Positions 31,593 through 38,403 of a stretch of DNA of 38,403 nucleotides are shown piece by piece (position 1 is the first letter of the stretch; every line of letters starts with the position of its first letter). This DNA is from Pseudomonadota bacterium. GTDB lineage: Bacteria; Pseudomonadota; Gammaproteobacteria; Burkholderiales; Burkholderiaceae_C. The position numbers and the translations under genes are program-made. The stretch is taken from assembly GCA_018241325.1 (NCBI GenBank), contig JAFEEB010000004.1, forward strand, positions 136 to 38,538, given 5' to 3'. The notes under the pieces are model-generated. The model was not told the DNA's origin, ran no database searches, and saw only the letters and a list, made by a program, of their open reading frames with translations.

Positions 31593-32870
31593 TGTATGGA
31601 CTGGGCACATGGTAGACAGGTGTGCGAAGACATGGTGGACACCTGTGGTCGTGGTGACCGCAGGAGACAAAACCATGCCCTGGAGCACTCGAGACACCAT
31701 GAGCCTTCGCGAAGAGTTCGTTACCTTGGCGCAACAAGAAGGAGCCAACCGACGCGAGCTGTGTCGGCGCTTTGGCATCAGCCCGCAAACGGGCTACAAG
31801 TGGCTGGCGCGCTTTGCGCAGCAAGGCGCTGGCGGATTGATCGACGTGACGCGGCGCCCGCACCGCAGCCCGCGCACCACCGCTGCGCCGCTGCAGCAAG
31901 CCGTGCTGGCCTTGCGCTGCGAGCATCCCGCCTGGGGTGGGCGCAAGATCGCCCGGCGACTGCAGGACCTGGGGCTTCAAAGCGTGGCGCCCAGCACCGT
32001 GACGGCCATCCTCAATCGCCACGGCCTGATCAGCGCCCAGGCAAGCGCAGCGGCCACGCCCTGGCAGCGGTTCGAGCACGAGCAGCCCAACGCCCTGTGG
32101 CAAATCGACTTCAAGGGCTACGTGGACACGCCCGCAGGGCGCTGCCATCCACTGACCTTGCTGGACGATCACTCGCGCTTCAATCTGGCGCTGCGCGCTT
32201 GCGCCAGGCAGGAAGGCGCCACCGTGCGGGGTCAACTCACCGAGGTCTTTCGCACCTATGGGCTGCCGGTGCGCATCAACGCCGACAACGGCGCACCCTG
32301 GGGCTCGCCGCGCGAGCCCGGGCAAGTCAGCGAGTTGGCTCTGTGGCTGATCCGCCTTGGCATCTGAGTGAGCTTCAGCCGTCCCTATCACCCGCAGACC
32401 AATGGCAAGGACGAGCGCTTTCACCGCTCGCTCAAGGCCGAGGTGCTGAGCGGTGCAAGCTTTGCGAATTTGCAGCACGCCCAGGTCGCTTTCGATCGCT
32501 GGCGAGAGGTCTATAACCATGAGCGGCCGCACCAGGCGCTGGATATGGCCACACCAGCGAGTCGCTACCGCATGAGCGAGCGCAGCTATCCCCATCTCTT
32601 GCCTGCCATCGAGTACGGGCCACAAGACACCGTGGTGATGATCAAGGCGCTGGGAGAGATGCAATTCCAGGGCAGGCGCTACAAACTCTCCAGTGCCTTG
32701 CGCGGCCTGCCCGTGGCAGTACGTGCGCTGGGCTCGCACGATGGGCTCTATGGCGTTTACTTCATGCATCACAAGCTGCGCGAAATCGACCTGCACGAGC
32801 AATGAGCTGTGCGGCAATATCCGTCCACCATGTCTTCGCACACCTGTCCATGATGTGTCCGGTCCATACA
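31593..32870 (+). mobile_element. IS481-family insertion sequence
   Basis: A complete element of 1278 bases. Terminal inverted repeats of 48 bases (31593-31640 and 32823-32870) share about 43 positions, including GACAGGTGTGCGAAGACATG. The 6-base direct repeat GCGACG flanks it (31587-31592 and 32871-32876), which fits target duplication. It carries one transposase gene, disrupted by an in-frame stop. It lies between mdtB and mdtC in opposite orientation to them, inside a family F hairpin. Confidence 0.92.
31675..32805 (+). pseudogene. IS481-family transposase, interrupted by an in-frame TGA
   Basis: DDE transposase of about 376 codons. CAGGAG stands upstream of the ATG at 31675. An HTH lies near the N-terminus (ANRRELCRRFGISPQTGYKW), and the rve core follows: LWQIDFKGY with Asp145, LDDHSRFNLAL, and INADNGAPWGSP with Asp204. 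The TGA at 32365-32367 sits between LALWLIRLGI and VSFSRPYHPQTNGKDERF, where relatives have Arg, so a CGA to TGA transition is likely. The catalytic Glu (KDERF) is beyond the stop, so the 230-residue product should be inactive without readthrough. The remainder continues in frame to 32805 with no other defect, implying a recent mutation. Confidence 0.9.
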
Positions 32871-33191
32871 GCGACGCAAAAGAAAGTAGGTGCGCCGCCG
32901 GGCGCACATCCCGGCCAGCCGAGGCATGAAGAGCCAGCGACGAAGCAAACGACGTCAACAATTCCAACGCCAGAAAGCCCCTCACCCCCACCCTCTCCCC
33001 AAAGGGGCGAGGGAGCAAGACCGGGGCTCGGCCGCAGCCGCTGGCACTTGAACGGCCACTGCCCCTCACCCCAGCCCTCTCCCCAAAGGGGCGAGGGAGC
33101 AAGACCGGGCATGGGCGCGTCGGAGAGCGACTCGATCGCCCCAGCCCCCCACCCTCTCCCCAGGGAGGCGAGAGCGCAAGGCCCGCGCGCT
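32871..33191. repeat. Gene-free repeat-rich spacer downstream of mdtB
   Basis: It begins with the right half of the family F hairpin (CAAAAGAAAGTAGG) split by the IS. GTGCGCCGCCGGGCGCACAT follows, itself a hairpin. Then come three family C copies (32978-33025, 33062-33109, 33139-33180); the first two share CTCTCCCCAAAGGGGCGAGG and GAGCAAGACCGGG. No gene is seen. Confidence 0.8.
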
Positions 33192-36100
33192 TCACGGCCG
33201 CACCCCTTCGGGTTCGTCGGCGTCGGCATCCGCCATGCGCCCGACCCCGCCGCCCAGCCGATCGAACCACAGGTAGATGACCGGCGTGGTGAACAAGGTC
33301 AGCAGCTGCGACAGCACCAGCCCGCCGAAGATGGCGATGCCCAGCGGCCGGCGCAGCTCGGCGCCGTCGCCCCAGCTCAGCATCAGCGGCACGGCGGCGG
33401 CCAGTGCGGCCAAGGTGGTCATGAGGATGGGGCGAAAGCGCAGCAGCGCGGCCTGGTGGATCGCCTGGACGGCGGTCTTGCCCTCGCCGCGCTCGGCCTC
33501 GATGGCGAAGTCGATCATCATGATGGCGTTCTTCTTGACGATGCCGATCAAGAGCACCAGGCCGATGATGCCGACCACGTCCAGCGCGTGGCCGGTGGCC
33601 CACAGCGCCAGCAGCGCGCCCACGCCGGCTGATGGCAAGGTGGACAAGATGGTGAGCGGATGCACGTAGCTCTCGTAGAGCACGCCCAGCACGATGTACA
33701 CGCACACCACCGCCGCCAGGATCAGCCACAGCTGGTTGGCCAGCGAGCTCTCGTAGGCGCCCGAGGCGCCGGTGAAGTGCAGGTTGATGCTGGCCGGCAA
33801 GCCCTCGGCCTGCGCCGCCGCGCGCACCGCCTGCACCGCCGCGCCCAGGCTGACGCCGGGCGCGGTGTCGAAGCCCACCGTGGCGGCGGGGTATTGGCCC
33901 ACGCGCTGCACGGTCAGCGCCGCCGGTTCCTCGACGACTTGCGCGATCGAGCCCAGCGGCGTGACGCCCCCGCCCGTGGTCTTGACCGGCATGTCGCGCA
34001 GCGATTGCAGGCTGGTGGCGTCATTGCGCGCGGCCTCCAGGATCACGCGGTACTGGTTGGTCTCGGTGAAGATGGTGGAGACGATGCGCTGGCCAAAGGC
34101 GTTGTACAGGGCGCTGTCCAGCGCGCTGGTGGTCACGCCCAGGCGCGCGGCGGTGTCGCGGTCGAGCCTGACCATCGCCGCCGGGCCGCTGGCGCCCGCG
34201 TCGGTCGTGGCGTGGCGCAGTTCGGGCACGCCCTGCAGGCGCTGCGCCAGCCGCTGGGCCCATTGGTTGACGAGCGCGGTGTCCACGCCTTCCAGGTCGA
34301 ACCGGTATTGCGTGGGGCCGGTGTCGGAGTCGATGGTGAGGTCTTGCGTGGGTTGCAAAAACAAGGTGACGCCCGCCACCTGCTCGGCCACCCGCTGGCG
34401 CAGGCGCTGCATGATGGCGGCTTCGGATTCGCCGAACAGGGCGCGCGCGCGCAGGTTGACGACCAGCCGGCCCGAGGACAGCGCGCTGTTGTTGGCCGCG
34501 TCCACGCCGACCACGGAGCTGAGCGACTGCACCGCCGGGTCTTGCAGCACCAGGCGCGCCACCTCGCCCTGCAGCGCCGACATGCGGTCGAAGGACACGT
34601 CGGGCGAGGCCTGCACGCGGCCCTGCAACTGCCCCGTGCTCTGCACCGGGAACAGGTCCTTGGGAATCACGACGTACAGCCCCACGGTGAGCACCAGGGT
34701 CAGCAGCGCCAGCGCCAGCGTGAAAGGCTGGTGCGCCAGCACCCACTGCAAGCCCCGGTCGTAGCGGGCGATGGTCCAGTCCATGCGCGCCTGAATCCAG
34801 GCCCCGATGCGGTTGTGGACATGGTCCAGCGGCTCCAGCAGCCGCGCCGACATCATCGGCACCAAAGTCAGCGACACCAGGGCCGAGAACAGGATGGTGA
34901 TGGCCAGCGTGACGGCAAATTCACGAAACAGGCGCCCGATGACCTCTTGCATGAACAAGAGCGGAATCAGCACCGCGATCAGCGACACCGTGAGCGAGAT
35001 GATGGTGAAGCCGATCTCGCCGGCGCCCGCCAGCGCGGCCTGCAGGGGCGGCTTGCCCCGTTCGCGATGACGAGCAATGTTTTCGATCATCACGATCGCG
35101 TCATCGACCACGAAGCCGGTGGCGATCGTCAGCGCCATCAGGCTCAGGTTGTTGAGCGAGTAGCCCAGCAGATACATGGCCGCCACCGTCCCCATCAGCG
35201 AGATCGGCACGGCGATCGAGGCGATCAGCGTGGCGCGCAGGCTGTGCAGGAAGGCAAAGATCACCAGCACCACCATGACCACGGCCAGCACCAGCTCGAT
35301 CTCCACGTGCTCGACCGAGGAGCGGATGCCCACCGTGCGGTCAGTCAGCACCGTCAGCTGCACGCTTTGCGGCAGGCTCTTTTCCAGCTGCGGCAACTGG
35401 CGCTTGATGGCGTCCACCGTGGCGATGACGTTGGCGCCGGGCTGGCGCTGCACGTTCAAGATGATGGCGGAATTCAATTCCACGACATCGCTCTGGGCTG
35501 CGGGCGCCTTGATGCCCGTCCACGCGCCCAGGCGGTCGTTCTCCGAGCCGTCGATCACGCGCGCCACGTCCGACAGGTGCACCGGCGCGCCATTGACGTA
35601 GGCGATGATCAGCGCGCGGTAGTCGTCGGCCGTCATCAACTGGTCGTTGGCGTTGATGCTGTACTGGCGCTTGGGGCCGTCGAAGTTGCCCTTGGCGGTG
35701 CTGGCGTTTCCGGTGGCGATGGCGCTGCTGATTGCGTCCAGGCCCAGGCCCATGGCGCCCAGCGCCTCCAGGTTGCCCTGCACGCGCACGGCGGGGCGCT
35801 GCCCCCCGGCCAGCGTGACCAGGCCCACGCCGTCGATCTGGCTGATCTTGAGCGCCAGGCGCGTGTTGACCATGTTCTGCACGGCCGGCAGGGCCAGGCT
35901 GCCGGAGGTGACCGCCAGCTGCATGATGGGGGCGTCGGCCGGGTTGACCTTGGCGTACACGGGCGGAGCCGGCAGGTCCGCCGGCAGCAGCGAGCCGGCC
36001 GCGTTCATGGCCGCCTGCACCTGCTGCTCGGCGGCGTCCATCTTCAGGCTCAGCGCAAATTGCAGCGTGATCATCGACACCCCCGCGCTGCTGGTGCTGC

Positions 36101-36341
36101 TCATGCGCGCCAGCCCGGGCATCTGGCCGAACTGGCGCTCCAGCGGCGCCGTCACCGTGCGGCTCATGACATCGGGGCTGCCGCCGGGGTACAGGGTCTG
36201 CACCTGGATGGTGGGGTAGTCCACCTGCGGCAGCGCCGCCAGCGGCAAGAAGCGCAGGCCCACCAGGCCCGCCAGCACGATGGCCAGCATGAACAGCGCC
36301 GTGGCCACCGGGCGCTGGATGAACAGGCGCGAGACGTTCAT
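33192..36341 (-). CDS. mdtB: RND multidrug efflux permease, MdtB type
   Basis: Inner-membrane RND pump of 1049 residues, partner of MdtC in a heteromultimeric pump. The N-terminus NVSRLFIQRPVATALFMLAI fixes the start at 36341; the 21 codons of open frame before it come from repeat DNA. The TM4 pair in IATGFVVDDAIVMIENIARH carries protons. The periplasmic blocks SRTVTAPLERQFGQMPGL and GPTQYRFDLEGVDTALVNQW and the final LLIGIVKKNAIMMIDFAIE are typical. Length is close to E. coli MdtB (1040). It is 183 bases downstream of mdtA and separated from mdtC by an IS and repeats. Confidence 0.93.
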   Translation of the reverse strand: MNVSRLFIQRPVATALFMLAIVLAGLVGLRFLPLAALPQVDYPTIQVQTLYPGGSPDVMSRTVTAPLERQFGQMPGLARMSSTSSAGVSMITLQFALSLKMDAAEQQVQAAMNAAGSLLPADLPAPPVYAKVNPADAPIMQLAVTSGSLALPAVQNMVNTRLALKISQIDGVGLVTLAGGQRPAVRVQGNLEALGAMGLGLDAISSAIATGNASTAKGNFDGPKRQYSINANDQLMTADDYRALIIAYVNGAPVHLSDVARVIDGSENDRLGAWTGIKAPAAQSDVVELNSAIILNVQRQPGANVIATVDAIKRQLPQLEKSLPQSVQLTVLTDRTVGIRSSVEHVEIELVLAVVMVVLVIFAFLHSLRATLIASIAVPISLMGTVAAMYLLGYSLNNLSLMALTIATGFVVDDAIVMIENIARHRERGKPPLQAALAGAGEIGFTIISLTVSLIAVLIPLLFMQEVIGRLFREFAVTLAITILFSALVSLTLVPMMSARLLEPLDHVHNRIGAWIQARMDWTIARYDRGLQWVLAHQPFTLALALLTLVLTVGLYVVIPKDLFPVQSTGQLQGRVQASPDVSFDRMSALQGEVARLVLQDPAVQSLSSVVGVDAANNSALSSGRLVVNLRARALFGESEAAIMQRLRQRVAEQVAGVTLFLQPTQDLTIDSDTGPTQYRFDLEGVDTALVNQWAQRLAQRLQGVPELRHATTDAGASGPAAMVRLDRDTAARLGVTTSALDSALYNAFGQRIVSTIFTETNQYRVILEAARNDATSLQSLRDMPVKTTGGGVTPLGSIAQVVEEPAALTVQRVGQYPAATVGFDTAPGVSLGAAVQAVRAAAQAEGLPASINLHFTGASGAYESSLANQLWLILAAVVCVYIVLGVLYESYVHPLTILSTLPSAGVGALLALWATGHALDVVGIIGLVLLIGIVKKNAIMMIDFAIEAERGEGKTAVQAIHQAALLRFRPILMTTLAALAAAVPLMLSWGDGAELRRPLGIAIFGGLVLSQLLTLFTTPVIYLWFDRLGGGVGRMADADADEPEGVRP

Positions 36342-36395
36342 GCGATGTCTGGTCCGTCGGCTTTCCGGCGCGGCGCCGCGAGCAGGGCCCGCTCC

Positions 36396-36490
36396 CTCCC
36401 CCATTGGGGGAGGGTTGGGGTGGGGGCCATCGGCGGCTCACTGGGGCGCGCCGCTGGCCCCCATCCCCGCCCTCCCCCAAAGGGGAAAGG
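36396..36490. repeat. Dispersed repeat family C variant, inverted pair
   Basis: In the mdtA-mdtB gap, CCCTCCCCCATTGGGGGAGGG forms a hairpin. The stretch TGGGGGAGGGTTGGGGTGGGG faces its inverted partner ending CCCTCCCCCAAAGGGG, about 24 bp with two or three mismatches. It lies within an operon, so it may affect mRNA stability between adaptor and pump. Confidence 0.75.
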
Positions 36491-36524
36491 CGCCCATGCG
36501 ATCCGGTTCATTGGCGCGCCTCGC

Positions 36525-38042
36525 TCACTGCTGCTTTTGCGCCGCGCGCTGCTCGCGCAGCCTCTGCACGTAGGCGCGCCGCTCCTCGGGCGGCAGCGAC
36601 AGCACCTTCTCGCGCAGCTCGGGCGGCAGGTGGTCAAGCGCGCCGGCGTGGCCGGCGGCGGCGCCTTTCACAGCGCTTCCGGTCGCTCCTGATTCAGTAG
36701 CTGTTTGCGCTTGCTGGTCGGGCGTTGCAAGCGGTTTTGATGCCGAATCCATGGGCTGCGCCGGGCGCGCGCCGCTGGCGCCGGCGGCCGCGCTGGCCGT
36801 ACCGCGGTGGCCCGCGCTGCCGTCACCCGTGGACGCATCTGCCGCCAGCTGCACCCGGCCGCCGTCCTTGACGCGGTCGCCGCCCTCGGTCACCACGCGC
36901 TCGCCGGCGTGCAGGCCCTGGGCAACGAGCACCTGGTCCACCGTGGCCAGGCCGCGCGTGACGGTGCGCATGTGCGCCGTGCGCTCGGCGTCCACCACGT
37001 AAACGTAATCGCCCTGCGGGCCGGTGCGCACCGCCGTCACCGGCACGAGCACCCCCGCGGCGCTGCCCAGTTGCAGGCGCGCGTTGACGAACTGGTTGGG
37101 AAAGAGCGCCCCGTCCTTGTTGGCAAAGCGCGCCTTGGCACGCACCGTGCCGGTGGTGGTGTTGACCTGGTTGTCCAGCGTCAGAAACTGCCCTTCGGCC
37201 AGGGTTTGCGTGCGGGCGCGGTCCAGCGCCGTGACGGGCAGCGCTCCTTGGCGCTGGGCTTTTTGCACGGCGAGCACGCGGTCTTGCGGCACGCTGAACA
37301 CCACGTCGATGGGCGTGATCTGCGTGATGCTGGCAATGCCGGTGGCGCTGTTGGCATTGACCAGGTTGCCGGGGTCCACCGCGCGCAGGCCGATGCGCCC
37401 GCTGATGGGCGCGCGAATGCTGGCAAAGCCCACGTTCAGCTCGGCCGCGCGCTCGCTGGCGCGGTCGGCCTCGACCACGCCCTCCAGCTGCTTGACCAGC
37501 GCCGCCTGCGTGTCCACGTCCTGGCGGGCGATGGAGTCCTGCGTCAGCAGGGTCTGGTAGCGCCCCAGCGTGACGCGCGCGGCCGCCAGCTGCGCCTCGT
37601 CCTTGGCCCGCGCACCACGCGCCTGCAGCAGCGTCTGCTCGTAGGGGCGCACGTCGATGCGCGCCAACACCTGGCCCTTGGTGACCATCTGCCCCTCGGT
37701 GAACAGCACCTCCAGCAGCACCCCCGAAACCTGCGGTACCAGCGTGGCGGTGATCGGTGGCGTGACCGTGCCCAGTGCGTCGATCACCACCGGCAAGTCG
37801 CCCTGCCGCGCTGTCGCCACACCGACCGTGACGCCGCCCGCACCGCCCCCGCCCGGTGGCCCGCCCGCCCGCCCGCCCGCGGGCGGCGCGCCCCCCGCCG
37901 GCGCCTTGCTGCGCTGCACCAGCCACCAGGCAGTGCCCACCAGCGCCAGCACCAGCAGCAAGGCCAGCACGCGCCCCAGCCAGCGTCGGCGCGGCGGCGC
38001 TGGGGACAGGGGCGGCGGTGCCGTGGACGGGGAATCGGTCAT
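36525..38042 (-). CDS. mdtA: RND efflux periplasmic adaptor, MdtA type
   Basis: Membrane fusion protein of 505 residues. An N-terminal anchor (VLALLLVLALVGTAWWLV, about 25-42) is followed by a Gly/Pro linker. The adaptor core starts GVATARQGDLPVVIDALGTV. The lipoyl-like and hairpin segments include VLLEVLFTEGQMVTKGQVLA and IRAPISGRIGLRAVDPGNLV, and the barrel contains TGTVRAKARFANKDGALFPN. The C-terminus is about 80 residues longer than E. coli MdtA: a Ser/Ala/Gly-rich stretch, partly coded by a family B repeat (36691-36730), then a charged helix PELREKVLSLPPEERRAYVQ. It is the first gene of the mdtABC set. Confidence 0.93.
   Translation of the reverse strand: MTDSPSTAPPPLSPAPPRRRWLGRVLALLLVLALVGTAWWLVQRSKAPAGGAPPAGGRAGGPPGGGGAGGVTVGVATARQGDLPVVIDALGTVTPPITATLVPQVSGVLLEVLFTEGQMVTKGQVLARIDVRPYEQTLLQARGARAKDEAQLAAARVTLGRYQTLLTQDSIARQDVDTQAALVKQLEGVVEADRASERAAELNVGFASIRAPISGRIGLRAVDPGNLVNANSATGIASITQITPIDVVFSVPQDRVLAVQKAQRQGALPVTALDRARTQTLAEGQFLTLDNQVNTTTGTVRAKARFANKDGALFPNQFVNARLQLGSAAGVLVPVTAVRTGPQGDYVYVVDAERTAHMRTVTRGLATVDQVLVAQGLHAGERVVTEGGDRVKDGGRVQLAADASTGDGSAGHRGTASAAAGASGARPAQPMDSASKPLATPDQQAQTATESGATGSAVKGAAAGHAGALDHLPPELREKVLSLPPEERRAYVQRLREQRAAQKQQ
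36691..36730. repeat. Dispersed repeat family B, copy 6, inside the mdtA coding sequence
   Basis: GATTCAGTAGCTGTTTGCGC and TTGCTGGTCG match the complement of the copy at 2955-2992 (CGACCAGCAAGCGCAA, CAGCTA). It is translated as part of the Gln/Thr/Ala-rich MdtA tail without breaking the frame. Confidence 0.6.
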
Positions 38043-38153
38043 GGTTCGGGTTGTTGTCTATGGGCAACGCATCGTAGCCGGGCGGCGCAAGCGCCCGGTA
38101 TGCGGCCCTTGAAGAAATGTAAAGCGGTGGCGCGCGCTCGTTCGGCCCACCGC

Positions 38154-38403
38154 TCAATTGGCCCACACCACCGCGCCACTCCACCACGTCAGCAGCACCA
38201 CCAGCCCAAACGCAATGCGATACCACGCGAAGGGCACGAAGCTGTGGCTGGCGATGTAGCGCAGCAGCCAGCGCACGCAAATCCAGGCGCTCACGAAGGA
38301 CAGCAGCAGGCCGACGCCGAACAAGGGCAAGTCGGCCCACGACAGCAGCGCGCGCTCCTTGTAGAGCGAATACGCGCCCGCGCCGATCAGCGTGGGGATG
38401 GCC
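38154..38403 (-). CDS. uppP: Undecaprenyl-diphosphatase UppP (BacA), C-terminal part
   Basis: The last 82 codons of a membrane protein running out of the window. Visible are a helix [20 protein letters not shown], then [20 protein letters not shown] (the conserved FxxFxxYRI block of UppP/BacA) and a last helix [18 protein letters not shown]. The enzyme dephosphorylates undecaprenyl pyrophosphate at the membrane and confers bacitracin tolerance. The catalytic residues lie in the missing N-terminal part. The stop is 111 bases downstream of the mdtA start; both genes are on the minus strand, with uppP upstream. Confidence 0.88.
   Translation of the reverse strand, partial: AIPTLIGAGAYSLYKERALLSWADLPLFGVGLLLSFVSAWICVRWLLRYIASHSFVPFAWYRIAFGLVVLLTWWSGAVVWAN

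Overview
The window reads as a piece of chromosome from a high-GC betaproteobacterium of the order Burkholderiales, most likely family Comamonadaceae. The grounds are gene order and protein character (hemW-rdgB-rph-PP2C-kinase/yicC, ppsA/ppsR divergent pair, abundant tripartite-tricarboxylate binding proteins) and several families of short palindromic intergenic repeats that I associate with Comamonadaceae genomes. Taxonomy is inference; there is no rRNA here.

Region by region. 1-1131: end of an RDD membrane protein, dgkA and a LOG-family phosphoribohydrolase (+). 1134-5868: hemW, rdgB, rph, a PP2C phosphatase and a Ser/Thr kinase, all on the minus strand. 5958-7474: yicC and a 3-methyladenine DNA glycosylase (+). 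7448-9785: a two-component Na+/solute symporter (small DUF4212 subunit plus large VC_2705-type subunit), preceded by a 120-bp tandem repeat array (9804-10192). 10201-13617: ppsA and, divergently, its regulator ppsR. 13757-15103: a GlcG/HbpS-type protein and a BAX-inhibitor-1 membrane protein. 15197-15272: tRNA-His(GTG), followed by a strong terminator and nth. 16070-24407: a seven-gene minus-strand catabolic cluster (LysR regulator, hotdog hydratase, acyl-CoA dehydrogenase, family III CoA-transferase, MmgE/PrpD protein, Bug/TctC binding protein, CitE-like lyase). 24496-38042: a tripartite RND efflux system (adaptor mdtA, pumps mdtB and mdtC, NodT-type outer-membrane factor), with a potassium-channel-like protein and two small secreted proteins between pump and outer-membrane factor. 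An IS481-family element sits between mdtB and mdtC. 38154-38403: C-terminus of uppP.

Functionally the most coherent unit is the 16-24 kb cluster. Uptake by a Bug protein, CoA activation, dehydrogenation, hydration and C-C cleavage would fit breakdown of a branched C5 dicarboxylate (itaconate, mesaconate or methylsuccinate) to acetyl-CoA and pyruvate. This is a hypothesis from family membership. The most unusual sequence-level signal is repeat invasion: at least five dispersed repeat families occupy the intergenic gaps. One copy is inserted in frame inside the acyl-CoA dehydrogenase, others supply or border gene stop codons, and the IS481 element has landed in the loop of one palindromic copy.
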